From contig NZ_BJOR01000001.1 in assembly GCF_006540305.1 (NCBI RefSeq), positions 3,782,001 to 3,846,000 of the forward strand: 64,000 nucleotides of DNA. Reading direction: 5' to 3'. Positions 17,154 to 26,407 of this stretch are shown here, one piece after another. This DNA is from Streptomyces sp. 6-11-2. GTDB taxonomy: Bacteria; Actinomycetota; Actinomycetes; Streptomycetales; Streptomycetaceae. Numbering within the stretch: the first letter of the stretch is position 1; each line of letters opens with the position of its first letter. The translations under genes and the position numbers were made by a program. A model generated the notes under the pieces. The model ran no database searches, was not told the origin of the DNA, and saw only the letters and a program-made list of their open reading frames with translations.

Positions 17154-17292
17154 GGCCTGATGTCTGGGTAGTTCAGAATGCGCCTGGTCCAAAAACCGAC
17201 GACGCCCGACCCGCTCTGTGACGCTTCTTGATCCGATTGCGCTCTTGTACCGGGGCCGGAGCCGCCGGTTCCCTGTTTCCAGGAGGGCTCAA

Positions 17293-18231
17293 GTGCTTTT
17301 CAGACGCACCGTGCTGGCCGTAGGGATCGTCGTCGCTACCAGTCTGCCGATGGCTGGGACCGCCACGGCGAAGCAGGGGCCAGCGGCCAGCCAGATCACC
17401 GCCACTTACTACTATTCCTCCGGCTGGCCCGCCATGGTCTCGCTCGACCCCGTGAGCGGCGACGTCACCAGGACCTTCGCGCAGAACGCCGAAGACGGCG
17501 TCCTCTCTCCGAACCGGTCGACCGTGGCGTACATCCAGCACGACGACACCTGCATTCCCCAGTTCGAGGGCTGCATGTATGCCCAAAACCTCGTGGTGGC
17601 CAAGGCCGACGGCAGTAACCAGCACGTTCTGGTCCGAGGTGTCGAGCCCGAGACCGGGAACGCGCCATACGTCGCACACCCCCGCTGGTCTCCGGACGGC
17701 AAGCGGATCCTCTACTACAGCCCGCGCGGCCTGGAGTGGGTCAAAAGCGACGGCACCGGACAGGAGGTGCTCACCACGGGTGTCGGCGTTGCCGCCATCT
17801 CGCCCGACGGCAAGAGCATCGCCTTCGTGAAGACCACCGTGGACGAGACGGCCGACGGTCGTACTTACGACCGCGACGTCTGGGTCATGGACATCGCTAC
17901 CCGGCAGATGCGCCAGATCAGCACCCTTCGCTACGCGCAGGGCACACCCGTTTGGTCCCCCGACGGGCAGCGCATCGTCGTCGACACCGCAATGGGTCTG
18001 AGTGCCATCGATGTGGTGACCGGCGCCGTCACCGATCTGCAGAGCGACTGGCCGATCCCGCTGACCAGCATCCGGAGCCCCGTCTTCTCGCCCGACGGTA
18101 CCCGGATCGCCTTCAACGCCGTGGACGGATTTGACTACACCAACAGCACCTACGTCGTCGACGCCGACGGAAAGAACCTTCGCGTTCTCACGGACCAACC
18201 CGTGATCCCCAGCGACTGGGTGAACAAGTAG
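17293..18231 (+). CDS. Secreted PD40/TolB-like beta-propeller protein
   Basis: A 312-aa exported protein. GTG at 17293 has AGGAGGG five bases upstream and gives a clean signal peptide (LFRRTVLAVGIVVAT, cleavage near TATA-KQ). The rest repeats the PD40 motif, SPDGKxI, at least four times (WSPDGKRILYY, ISPDGKSIAFV, WSPDGQRIVVD, FSPDGTRIAFN), forming a WD40-like propeller as in TolB or in DPP-type peptidase N-domains. No catalytic domain follows, so it is likely a binding scaffold. An upstream in-frame start at 17218 would destroy the signal peptide. Confidence 0.8.
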   Translation: MLFRRTVLAVGIVVATSLPMAGTATAKQGPAASQITATYYYSSGWPAMVSLDPVSGDVTRTFAQNAEDGVLSPNRSTVAYIQHDDTCIPQFEGCMYAQNLVVAKADGSNQHVLVRGVEPETGNAPYVAHPRWSPDGKRILYYSPRGLEWVKSDGTGQEVLTTGVGVAAISPDGKSIAFVKTTVDETADGRTYDRDVWVMDIATRQMRQISTLRYAQGTPVWSPDGQRIVVDTAMGLSAIDVVTGAVTDLQSDWPIPLTSIRSPVFSPDGTRIAFNAVDGFDYTNSTYVVDADGKNLRVLTDQPVIPSDWVNK

Positions 18232-18639
18232 CCGCGGCCGGCGAAGTACAGCAACCGACCATGACCGACAGCCACTCTGTGGGACCGCCGGGGGCCTTCT
18301 GCAGCTCCCGTTGACCGATCTCTGCAGGGCTACGGATCAGAAGGGTGTGAGGGGGTGGGTATGGTGCCATTCGGCGTCCCGGGACCTGGCAGGTCCGGAG
18401 ACTGCCATCCGGCCCGCCCCCTTGGCTGCCCCGACTGCGGACGTGGCAGCTCGCTGCGCTCGGCGCGACGGCGTTCGGGAGCTCCCGCCCGCCGCGTGCT
18501 TCCGGGCCGACTCGGACCTGGCGTGCCCGACGGGTCGGCACAGTCGCTGCGACTCTCCCGGCCACGCTCGCGCGGGAGCGCCCCGCGGCGCGTGGCTGCG
18601 GGGCGCCTTGTGAGGTTTAGCGGGGCGCCTTGTGGGGGT
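18232..18639. other. Gene-free stretch with hairpin and 22-bp tandem repeat
   Basis: No convincing ORF. The right part has GCGCCCCGC / GCGGGGCGC (18577-18606), probably terminating the leftward small secreted gene, and a tandem copy of CGGGGCGCCTTGTG..GTTTAG (18599-18643) whose second unit contains that gene's stop codon. Confidence 0.5.
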
Positions 18640-18855
18640 TTAGTCGACCGACTGCCCGTCGTACTTACCGCCCTTGCAGGGGTTGCCCGGCAAGTCGATC
18701 CGGGGCGTTCCGCCGCCCTCCTCGCACTGAGAAGGAGTGACGTAGGACGGGGCACCCTGTGCGGTGGCGGCGGTGGCGGTGGCGGCGCCTGTGAGGCCGA
18801 GTCCGGCGAGGGCTGCCGTGGCGCTGACGGCGGCGAGGATTCGTCGAATGCGCAT
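18640..18855 (-). CDS. Small secreted protein
   Basis: A 71-aa precursor with a classical signal peptide (RRILAAVSATAALAGLGL, then Ala-rich to about residue 32) and a short mature part with two cysteines (SQCEEGGGT and NPCKGGKYDGQ) that could form one disulfide. AGGGGA lies upstream of the ATG. No family recognised. Mature peptides of this size with a single Cys pair are common in Streptomyces and mostly uncharacterised. Confidence 0.65.
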   Translation of the reverse strand: MRIRRILAAVSATAALAGLGLTGAATATAATAQGAPSYVTPSQCEEGGGTPRIDLPGNPCKGGKYDGQSVD

Positions 18856-19160
18856 TTGGTTCCCCTTTCACGGATTACCTCGGTTGGGGCACTAGTCAGC
18901 TTGATCCTCACCCCTGTGGGTGGCACGTCATGTTGCGCCGTTCGGGTGACAGTGCTGGCGGGTGCGGGGTGGTGACGCGACCCGTCGGACAGGCCCTGGA
19001 ACGAAGAGACCACCCCGGCCGGATGGGTGGTCTCCTCGTTGTTCCGGAGGGGGCGGCGTCCGCAGCCGGCCTCATGCCAAGAGTCGTGTTGACCTGCCGA
19101 CATGCTCGACGGCTGACATCAGCGGTGGCGCGCGTCCACAGGCGGTGGCAGGCGGAGGTG
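18856..19160. other. Intergenic region with strong terminator
   Basis: No gene seen. A hairpin with a 10-bp perfect stem, GAGACCACCC (19006-19015) and GGGTGGTCTC (19025-19034), extended by AACGA/TCGTT, should terminate the leftward lipoprotein gene at 19161. The promoter of the small secreted gene must lie at about 18870-18900. Confidence 0.6.
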
Positions 19161-19679
19161 CTAGCAGCCCGCCTCGACGCCGCTGTTCACGAACGATTCG
19201 ATGTTGATCGAGTAGCCGGCCCCGGTGGCGAGGTCGGGGTGGCTTCCGTGACCGTCCTCCGCGAGGCGCTCGGCGGTGAGGAAGACGATCCGCAGGACCA
19301 TGTTCTCTCTGGCGAAGCACAGGTCGTCGGGCAGGGCCTCGGAGTCCGGATTCCATCCGTCCCGTACCGCCGCCGTCCGGTAGTACGCGGCCACTTCGGC
19401 CTGGGCGCCGGGGAAGGCGTATGTCCGGTTGGCATACACCGAGACATCGCCGCTGTCCGCCCAGCAGCCGGCGTCGACCTCCTCGAAGCCCCGGGGGACG
19501 GTGGCCCCGGCGGGCCGGGAGTCGAGGATGCCGAGCGCCGCCATCTCCTTCAGCCGGTCCTCGGTCCCCTCGCAGTCCCGGGCGAGTTCCAGCAACGTGC
19601 AGCCGGTGAGCGTTACGGCCGTCAGCGCGGTCGACAGGAGCAGGGATGTCGGGCGGGTGGTACCTGTCGGCAGAGGCAC
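19161..19679 (-). CDS. Lipoprotein of unknown function
   Basis: A 172-aa precursor. The GTG at 19679 (GGAG upstream) gives a signal peptide ending in the lipobox LTGC. The mature part has three further cysteines (DCEG, GCWAD, DLCF) plus a C-terminal Cys, and a mixed alpha/beta composition with YRTAAVRDGWNPDS, reminiscent of small Streptomyces lipoproteins that resemble chaperone-like domains. It would be anchored outside the membrane. Family not recognised. Confidence 0.7.
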   Translation of the reverse strand: MPLPTGTTRPTSLLLSTALTAVTLTGCTLLELARDCEGTEDRLKEMAALGILDSRPAGATVPRGFEEVDAGCWADSGDVSVYANRTYAFPGAQAEVAAYYRTAAVRDGWNPDSEALPDDLCFARENMVLRIVFLTAERLAEDGHGSHPDLATGAGYSINIESFVNSGVEAGC

Positions 19680-20210
19680 AGCGGGCTCCAGGTGAAGGCC
19701 GGGGCGGAGGGAGGAGGCGGTACGCCGGACAGAACAGTCGGCGGTGCCCGCTCCGGAGCAGGCACCGCCCAGTTCTACCAAGCCGCATCGCTCCTGATGT
19801 GAGCGTGTCCGTAGGCGGCTCTGCGGTCCTTGTGGCCGCGTCGCCCGAGGCCACCCGGCAGGCAGCGACCGAATCGGAGCCGGCGTCAGGCGCGCGCTGA
19901 AAGCGGGTCGCCGGCGACTCCTCACGAGTCCGGATTTCGTATCCTCCGCCGGCCGATCAGGACGACGGTCGCAGCGGTGTGGCGAGCGGCGTGCGGCCGG
20001 CCCCGTATGCCCGTGAAGTCGCAGGTCACCGTCGTCGAACCGGTATGGGCTTCCACGACTCCTCGTGATCATGTCACCAGTCTGTGACAGCGTTGTCCTG
20101 GAACGAAGGCGCCGGGATCCCTTCGGCTCGCAGCCCCCTCATAGTGATCAGACGACCACCGAGAGCCGAGACAGCGTCGGCCTCAACTGTTGATTACCCA
20201 GGGGGATTTC
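19680..20210. other. Divergent intergenic region of two lipoprotein genes
   Basis: 530 bp without a convincing gene; both flanking lipoprotein genes are transcribed away from it. No clear promoter or repeat could be fixed by eye. Confidence 0.4.
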
Positions 20211-20888
20211 ATGTCCAGCAACCGTCGCAAGGCCTTCCTCGTCTCCGCAGCCGTCATGGGCGGTGCCATGCTGATGACCGCATGCCAGGACGGGGACGCG
20301 GCCACGGACACCGGCGCCGCGCAGAGTTCTTCGTCCGCCACTCCCGTCGGCGATGCGGCCACCCCGTCCGGCTCGTCGGCCGCGGGCAGCGGTCGGAGCA
20401 CCGACAAGAACTCCGACGCGACGGGCAAGGGAACCGAGGACGCGGCCGGCTCCGGTGCCGACACCGGCAACGGCAAGCGGGAGCCGGTCGGGCAGAGCTG
20501 CGGCGCCAACGACATCTCCTGGAGCACCAGGTCCGAGACCCAGGCCGGCGGATACATCCTGGTCATGGCCAAGGCGAAGCCGGGGATCACCTGTTACCTG
20601 CCCGCCGCGCTTCCGACCGTCGCGTTCGGGTCCGACGGCACGCAGGCGGGTCCCGCTGAGCAGGCCACCGGCAAGCAGATCAAGCTGAGCGGGAGCACCA
20701 CCGCCTACGCCGGGGTGAACCCGAAGACCACCAACGGAAACGGTGGCAAGGAACTGGACTTCATCATCGTCGGCGTCGGTGACGACGACCCCAACCCGGT
20801 CTCCCTGTCGGTCGGCACCATCACTGTCGAAGACCCGATCGTCACCAACTGGCACACCGCCCCGGCCGACGCCGTTCCCTTCAGCTGA
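20211..20888 (+). CDS. DUF4232-like lipoprotein
   Basis: A 225-aa precursor. The ATG at 20211 follows GGGGGA and yields a signal peptide with lipobox MTAC (residue 25). A 60-residue Ser/Gly/Asp-rich linker precedes a C-terminal beta domain (about 90-225) beginning SCGANDISWSTRSETQAGGYILV, the pattern of DUF4232 lipoproteins of actinobacteria, with a conserved Cys pair (SCGAN and ITCYLP). Extracellular, function unknown. Confidence 0.75.
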   Translation: MSSNRRKAFLVSAAVMGGAMLMTACQDGDAATDTGAAQSSSSATPVGDAATPSGSSAAGSGRSTDKNSDATGKGTEDAAGSGADTGNGKREPVGQSCGANDISWSTRSETQAGGYILVMAKAKPGITCYLPAALPTVAFGSDGTQAGPAEQATGKQIKLSGSTTAYAGVNPKTTNGNGGKELDFIIVGVGDDDPNPVSLSVGTITVEDPIVTNWHTAPADAVPFS

Positions 20889-20980
20889 ACGGACCCGCAG
20901 CTCGTGACCCGTGCTTGAACGGCTTGGCGCGGGCAGCGGCCGGGCCCGGTATCGGGCCGGATGGTGGCGTGCGACACGCT

Positions 20981-22351
20981 TCAGATCGGTTCCGGCTGCG
21001 GTAGCGGATGTCGCGCTGGTGTGGTCCTCGGTTGCCACGCCGCGGTGGTCCGTACGTAGCCGTAGACCACGGAGGTCATCGCCAGCATGAGCAGTGGTCC
21101 GGACACCCACGGGTGCTCGGCCATCTTCAACGGCAGGAAGCGGTAGGACACCAACAGCGCAGCGAAGACCGTTGTCCCGTAAGCGACCAGCCGGATCCCC
21201 GACCGGTCCCAGCCGCGGTCGAGCGCCCGCAGAGCTGCCTCGATCGTGAGCACGAACACCACGCCGGCAATGAGATCGACGCCGTAGTGGTAGCCGAATC
21301 CCAGCGTTGCGGCGAGTGTGGCAATCAGCCAGAACGTGCCCGCGTACCGCAGAACGCGTGGGCCGTTGCGGGAATGGATGAAGATCGCGGCCGCCCACGC
21401 CGTGTGCAGGCTGGGCATGCAGTTCCGCGGGGTGATCTCGTCGAACGGCATGGGGTGCGGGGCATTGACCGGCGGCGGCGTTTGTGGCCACAGGTCGGCC
21501 ACCGCCCAGTGCTCGTTGGACGGGATCTCCGGCGACCACAGGCTGACCGTCGCCCAGTGCTCGGTGCCGGTGCCGTAGGCGAAGATCGGTCCGACCACCG
21601 GGAAGATCATGTAGAAGGCCGGTCCGAGAAGGCCGATCACCAGAAAGGTGCGCACCAGGTGATGGGTCGGGAAGCGGCGCTCGACCGCCACGCCGCGCAG
21701 TTGATACAGGGCGACGGCGACTGCGGCCACCGCGAGCTGACCGTAGACGATGTCGAGGAAATTGAAGCCGATGGGGCCGGTGGCCGTGACGGCCCGGCCC
21801 ACCAGCCACGACGGATCGCCCAGCGCGTGATCGGCTGTTGCCACGTACTGGTCGAGCACCGCCGGGCGGGTCTTCGAGGTGATGAGCAGCCATGTGTCGC
21901 CGGTCTTGCGGCCGGCCACCAGCAGCAGGCCCAGCCCGACGCCCTTCAGCAGCAGAACACGCTCCCGGCCGGTGCGGCGAGTGACAGCGACGACCGCGTA
22001 GCCCAGAATCACCCACAACGCACCGTTGCCGAAGGGGTGTCCGCCGGTCGTCTCGATGTCCAACGCCCACCGGACCAGCGAGAAGGCGATATCGATACCG
22101 ATCGCCGCACCCGCCGCGATGAACCGTTGCCGCCAGGTGAGCACCACCATCATCAACGCCATGGCGGCGTACAGCAGGCCGCCCGACTTGGGGGCGGCCA
22201 CCACCTCTCGCACTTGGGTGGTGATCGGCCCTGGTAGGCCGTAGCGACGCGCGGCGAACTCCAGCACGATGAGGAATCCGAGGGCCGCGACACCCGCCAC
22301 GGCCCAGAGTCTCTCCCGTCGTCGGGGCAGGTCCGGTCGAGGTACGCGCAT
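20981..22351 (-). CDS. PAP2-superfamily (AUR1/inositol phosphorylceramide synthase-like) membrane protein
   Basis: A 456-aa polytopic protein with about ten membrane segments. The C-terminal half has the PAP2_3 motifs NCMPSLHTAWA with catalytic His and HYGVDLIAGV with the second His/Asp, which face the outside in phosphatidic acid phosphatase-type enzymes. It may dephosphorylate or transfer a lipid phosphate head group. ATG at 22351 is used; an in-frame GTG lies 15 bp upstream and neither has a clear ribosome site. Confidence 0.78.
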   Translation of the reverse strand: MRVPRPDLPRRRERLWAVAGVAALGFLIVLEFAARRYGLPGPITTQVREVVAAPKSGGLLYAAMALMMVVLTWRQRFIAAGAAIGIDIAFSLVRWALDIETTGGHPFGNGALWVILGYAVVAVTRRTGRERVLLLKGVGLGLLLVAGRKTGDTWLLITSKTRPAVLDQYVATADHALGDPSWLVGRAVTATGPIGFNFLDIVYGQLAVAAVAVALYQLRGVAVERRFPTHHLVRTFLVIGLLGPAFYMIFPVVGPIFAYGTGTEHWATVSLWSPEIPSNEHWAVADLWPQTPPPVNAPHPMPFDEITPRNCMPSLHTAWAAAIFIHSRNGPRVLRYAGTFWLIATLAATLGFGYHYGVDLIAGVVFVLTIEAALRALDRGWDRSGIRLVAYGTTVFAALLVSYRFLPLKMAEHPWVSGPLLMLAMTSVVYGYVRTTAAWQPRTTPARHPLPQPEPI

Positions 22352-22640
22352 GGGCGGAGTGGTCACTTCGCCCGCAGTCCCGATGCGTCTCCCAAAGCCC
22401 CGAGACACTTCATCCCCCCTCAGCCCGCCCCTGCACGCCACCCGTGCCCTTGGTCTCCCCCTCAGCGCGGACAGCCACAGTCAACAGCGGTGCCCCAGCC
22501 CCTCACGGGAGGGAAGCACAGCGGATCTGCGCAGGTCAATAGCCATGTGGGCACACAAGCGCCGTCGCTTCCCAAGCTGAGGGCTCGGGCACCGTCGTCG
22601 TGGGGCGGCCGTCGCGGCCTGCTCCGGGCGCCAGGTCCCC

Positions 22641-24020
22641 TCAGGCGGACAGGTAGGAGAAGAAGAGACCCTGCGGGTCGTACTCCGCCCGCAAAGACCG
22701 CAGGCGCTGCCAATCGGCGGTCGTGAACGATTGCCGGGCCCGGGACGGGTCGGCGGTCAGGTCCGCTTCGGCGATGTAGTGACCGGTCCCGAACGGCTCC
22801 ATCGCGCGCATGGCGTCGCGCAGCCAGTGCACGTTGACGTCGTCGTGTGCGGGATCGGTCCAGACGGCGTAGGGCACGACGTAGCTCTCTCCGAGCACGG
22901 AGAACGCCATGTTCCGCAGCAACTCGTCCTCCCGCGAGACCGGTGAGACGGGCGCCAGCACGAAGGACTTCCCGGAGGGGGCCCTGGCGACCGCGTCACA
23001 CAGTGTCGCCAGGAGCGATGCGTAGCCCTCGTGCGACCACAGGGTGTCGGCCGCGTAGCGGTGCTTCTCGGGCCACAGGTCCAGGTTGGCGTCATAGAGC
23101 ACGGAAAGAGACGTCGGCTCATCGAGCCGCCGGGACAGCGGTCGTTCGGAGAGAGGGCAACTGCGCAGCGGACGCAGGGCGTCAACGGCTTCAGTGTGCG
23201 AGTTCGCGAACGCGGTGGCGGTGACGACGACCACCTCGGGCCACGGCCCATCCGGCACGCCTGATGCGTTCTCGGCGGCCAGCAGGAAGGACTGTTCCAC
23301 GTTCGCGGGCAGTTCACGCGCCGCCCCGGTGGCCCAGTCGGCCACGGGGCCTACTGCCGTGAGGGGAAAGACATAGGAGGTTGCGGCGAGTGCGGTCGGT
23401 CGCGGCCGCAGACGGAGACGGAAGCCGGTGACGACGGCGAAGAAGCCGGGTCCGGCTCCCCGTGCCGCCCAGAACAGACCGGGATGCTCTTCTTCGGTGC
23501 ACCTGAGCACTTCACCGTCGGCTGTCACAGCGGTGATCTCCAGTACGCTCGCGCAGCCCACCCCCCACAGACCGGAGTTCCAGCCCAGGCCGCCGCTGAG
23601 GAGGTAACCGCCCAGGGCGACGGAGGGGCAGTGCCCTGCGGGGAAGGCGAGATCGCGCCGGGCGAGCTCCTTCGCGAATCTGCTGCCGATGACACCTGGC
23701 TGCACGGTCGCCGTCGCCGAGTCGGCATCGATCTCCCACTGATTGAGGCCTGAGAGGTCGAGGAGTACGCCTCCGTCCCGCAGCGGTGAACCGCACCAGC
23801 TGTGTCCGCCCGCGCGTACGGCGAGTCGCAGTCCACTGGAGACGGCCAGCTTCAGGACTTCCTGAACGTCCCGCTCGCAGGCGGCGCGGACGATCAGATC
23901 GGGGTACCGGTCCGGCTTGAGTTCGTTCCACAGAGCCCGCGCACGGGCGGTCTCGTAATCCGCGTCGCCCCTGCGGAGGACCGCGCCCTCGATCCGTGAG
24001 CGCCGGTTCTGTTCGCTCAT
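22641..24020 (-). CDS. FAD-linked oxidoreductase, berberine bridge enzyme type
   Basis: A 459-aa flavoprotein. The FAD_binding_4 domain has LRLAVRAGGHSWCGSP, in which the His is the usual covalent flavin site, and the PP-loop region GGYLLSGGLGWNSGLWG. The protein ends with the BBE domain (SRARQSFTTADWQRLRSLRAEYDPQGLF). No export signal. ATG at 24020 has GAGGAGG at good spacing. The ABM-membrane gene ends 55 bp upstream, so the two may be one operon acting on a shared small aromatic or sugar substrate. Confidence 0.85.
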   Translation of the reverse strand: MSEQNRRSRIEGAVLRRGDADYETARARALWNELKPDRYPDLIVRAACERDVQEVLKLAVSSGLRLAVRAGGHSWCGSPLRDGGVLLDLSGLNQWEIDADSATATVQPGVIGSRFAKELARRDLAFPAGHCPSVALGGYLLSGGLGWNSGLWGVGCASVLEITAVTADGEVLRCTEEEHPGLFWAARGAGPGFFAVVTGFRLRLRPRPTALAATSYVFPLTAVGPVADWATGAARELPANVEQSFLLAAENASGVPDGPWPEVVVVTATAFANSHTEAVDALRPLRSCPLSERPLSRRLDEPTSLSVLYDANLDLWPEKHRYAADTLWSHEGYASLLATLCDAVARAPSGKSFVLAPVSPVSREDELLRNMAFSVLGESYVVPYAVWTDPAHDDVNVHWLRDAMRAMEPFGTGHYIAEADLTADPSRARQSFTTADWQRLRSLRAEYDPQGLFFSYLSA

Positions 24021-24075
24021 GACGACCTCCTCGTCGTGAGCACCCCTCGTCGTGAGCAGCTCCCGGAGCCGGCCG

Positions 24076-25071
24076 TCAGCCGGTGGTCAGGCCGAAGATC
24101 ACGACGAACGCGAGCCAGCAGATCGCCACCACCGCGGCACCTGCCACGTCAATGCGGAGGGACCCCGCCTGACGCGGCATCAGCCAGAAGGCGAGGGCTC
24201 TGTTCACCAACGGCATCAGCAGCCACGTCAGGATGGACACGCTCAACACGTTCGAGATGAACAAGGCGAGATATCCGGGCAGGCCGAGAGCGGCAAGTCG
24301 GGGACCCACCACGAGGTTGAGGACCTCGACGGTGGGATAGAGGGCCAGCACCACGGACATGGCCTGCTTCCAGTTGGGCGGACCGCCCTCTTCCGCACCC
24401 TGCTCGAAGCGGAACCAACTGCCGAACGCGGATCCGACCTTGCGCACGTCGTAGGACACGAAGGTGCCGCGCCCTTCGTCGAGGAGCTTTCGGCGGGTGG
24501 TGGATTCGAGCCAGTTGTCCAGATGTTGACGGGTGTCGAAGCGGAAGGCCGTGACCCACTTGTCCTGGATCCCCTTCACGGGCCGGAACAACTCCGAGCC
24601 CATGAAGCCCGGGAACCTCCGTTGAGCCGACAGGATCTTCTCCTGCCAGCTCACGAATGCCCGTTCCTGGTCAGGTCGCACGTCGTGCGAGATCACCGCG
24701 GTGACGGCGTCGTGGACCGGCGTGCCACCCGCGAGAACTTCCTGCGTGGGGGCCTCTTCGAACAGGTCGCGTCCCTGTTCGAGGAGTTCACGGCGGGTAT
24801 CGGAGCTCATCCACGCGGTCAGCTGATCCAGATGGGAGAAGCGGAAGACAACGACCCACTCGTTTCCTTCGACGGAGGGCGGAGGGTACTGCTCCGTTCC
24901 CTCGAACCCGTCGAATTCGCCTACGACCTCGTTGGTCCGATCCTGCCAGCGCAGGTAGTCGTCTTCACATCCCGGACGGACCTTCTGTGAGACCACGACG
25001 GTCGCGCTGTCGCCGTGGGAGCCAGGAGTTGCACGAGGACTCACGCCTCCTAGAGTAGAGAGAAGCCCCAT
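24076..25071 (-). CDS. Tandem antibiotic-biosynthesis-monooxygenase domain protein with membrane anchor
   Basis: A 331-aa protein with two ABM ferredoxin-like repeats (about 20-115 and 118-215), each starting with a VSxxVRPGxExxY/F-W pattern (VVVSQKVRPGCEDDYLRWQ and VISHDVRPDQERAFVSWQ) and containing FxGFxG. Three C-terminal membrane segments follow (about 235-330). This fused form is seen in proteins annotated as ABM/DUF-type transmembrane proteins. The start is uncertain: ATG 25071 has no ribosome site, GTG 25044 has AGGAGG too close. Confidence 0.75.
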   Translation of the reverse strand: MGLLSTLGGVSPRATPGSHGDSATVVVSQKVRPGCEDDYLRWQDRTNEVVGEFDGFEGTEQYPPPSVEGNEWVVVFRFSHLDQLTAWMSSDTRRELLEQGRDLFEEAPTQEVLAGGTPVHDAVTAVISHDVRPDQERAFVSWQEKILSAQRRFPGFMGSELFRPVKGIQDKWVTAFRFDTRQHLDNWLESTTRRKLLDEGRGTFVSYDVRKVGSAFGSWFRFEQGAEEGGPPNWKQAMSVVLALYPTVEVLNLVVGPRLAALGLPGYLALFISNVLSVSILTWLLMPLVNRALAFWLMPRQAGSLRIDVAGAAVVAICWLAFVVIFGLTTG

Positions 25072-25107
25072 ATGTCGCAAAAGTAACGTGGGATCGGAGG
25101 CGCCGAG

Positions 25108-25674
25108 ATGGGACACAGGGAACACCTGGCCGAAGCGGCGCAGTTGGCCACCGAATCCGTCGAGAACGGCTGGGGAGGCCCCTTCGGCGCGGTGATCACC
25201 CATGACGGCGAGGTGATCGCTCGAGGCCAGAACCGCGTGCTGCTCACGGCGGACCCCACGGCGCACGGCGAGGTGGAGGCCATACGCAAGGCCATCCAGT
25301 ACCTCAACCCGGATGCTCCCACTGTCTCGGAAGACCACCAGAACGAGTACACACTGGAGTTGGTGCCCCGTCCCGAGGGGTCCCCGGACATCCTGCCGGA
25401 GCGTGCCCGCATGCTCCAGGGATGCTCGATCTACACCAGCGGCGCGCCCTGCCCCATGTGCATGAGCGCCATCTACTGGGCGCGAATCGGCGCCGTCTAC
25501 TACAGCTGTGACTGGAAGGCCACCGAGGAGATCGGGTTCAGCGACGACTTCCAGTACGAGGACTTCCAGCGGCCTCCGGACCAGCGGAGCATCAGCATCA
25601 AGCAGATGTACCCCGAGCTGGGCGCCCAGGCCTACCAGGCGTGGCAGGACAAGCCGAACCACCATCCGTACTGA
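25108..25674 (+). CDS. Nucleoside deaminase (guanine deaminase-like)
   Basis: A 188-aa zinc enzyme of the cytidine deaminase-like fold, with the zinc and proton-transfer motif HGEVEAIR and the paired ligands PCPMCMSA. Early GGPFGAVI is characteristic of the GuaD/TadA branch, which deaminates free purine bases. CGGAGG lies upstream of the ATG. It is divergent from the ABM protein, with 36 bp between starts. Guanine deaminase is the likeliest activity, but a related base could be the substrate. Confidence 0.85.
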   Translation: MGHREHLAEAAQLATESVENGWGGPFGAVITHDGEVIARGQNRVLLTADPTAHGEVEAIRKAIQYLNPDAPTVSEDHQNEYTLELVPRPEGSPDILPERARMLQGCSIYTSGAPCPMCMSAIYWARIGAVYYSCDWKATEEIGFSDDFQYEDFQRPPDQRSISIKQMYPELGAQAYQAWQDKPNHHPY

Positions 25675-25715
25675 CGGTCACTCATGTGTGGGTGCGTTGG
25701 CGGCCGGTGATGAAG

Positions 25716-25753
25716 AGGCCCCCGGGCGGCGGAATCTCCGCCGGCCGGGGGCC
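25716..25753. terminator. Bidirectional terminator between deaminase and LTD gene
   Basis: Stem AGGCCCCCGG..GGCGG with CCGCC..CCGGGGGCCT around AATCT, between two convergent genes, followed by TTTC. Confidence 0.75.
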
Positions 25754-25801
25754 TTTCACCGGCCGGGGCCTGCCCGGGCCGTCAGCAGGGGGTGCCCGGG
25801 G

Positions 25802-26407
25802 TCAGTGGCGGCCGCCGCGGTCGTTGCGGTCGCCGTGGTTGTTGCGGTCGCCGCGGTCGCTGCGGTCGTTGTGGTTGTTGCGGTCGTTGTTGCGGTCGTT
25901 GTTGTGGGAGCCGCGGGTGTCGCGGGGGTCGCGGGGGTCACGACGGTCGTTGTTCCAGGTGGAGGTGTCCACCACGCGGCCGCGCTCGTTGCGCAGGGTG
26001 GCGGTGTCGCGGCGGTCCCAGATCTGGTTGCGGCGGTCCTGGAACAAGTCGTTGCGGGTGTCGCGGCCCACGCCGGTGTGGACCCGGACCGTGGCGTGGC
26101 CGTTGAGACGGAAGTGGCGGAAGGTGTAGGTGTGGCCCTGCCTGTCGGACAGCGTCCACCCGCGCAGGTTGACGTTCTCGCGGCTGTTGTTCGTGATCGC
26201 CACCCACTCCTGATTCAGGGCGCTGTTGGAGCGGTGGTCGCGGCCCTCGGAGCCGAGGTGCACGTTGCTGATCACCACGCTCTGGCGCTGCGGGCGCGGG
26301 GCGTGGCCGGCTGCGGACGCCGGCAGCGCCACCGTACCGACCAGCGCACCGGCGGCGGCAACGGCGGCGGCCAGACGACGAGCGGTCACAGAAACGGAAA
26401 TGGACAC
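25802..26407 (-). CDS. Secreted lamin-tail-domain (LTD) protein with Asn/Asp/Arg repeats
   Basis: A 201-aa precursor: signal peptide (LAAAVAAAGALVGTVALP, cleavage after ASA), then a lamin tail domain (about 40-150) with EWVAITNNSRENVNLRGWTL and VRVHTGVGRDT, a fold often attached to surface nucleases and adhesins. The last 50 residues are a low-complexity hydrophilic tail of NDR/DRNN/DRG units that could bind cell wall or nucleic acid. AGGGAGAG precedes the start. No enzyme domain is present. Confidence 0.8.
   Translation of the reverse strand: MSISVSVTARRLAAAVAAAGALVGTVALPASAAGHAPRPQRQSVVISNVHLGSEGRDHRSNSALNQEWVAITNNSRENVNLRGWTLSDRQGHTYTFRHFRLNGHATVRVHTGVGRDTRNDLFQDRRNQIWDRRDTATLRNERGRVVDTSTWNNDRRDPRDPRDTRGSHNNDRNNDRNNHNDRSDRGDRNNHGDRNDRGGRH

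Noticed and set aside
21008..22237. Open frame opposite the PAP2 protein
   Set aside because: Arg/Gly/His-rich, no motifs; the minus strand has catalytic PAP2 motifs and membrane segments.
25808..25930. Short direct DNA repeats resembling a CRISPR array
   Set aside because: Units are irregular 9-mers in frame with a coding tail (NDR/DRNN), without spacers or cas genes.
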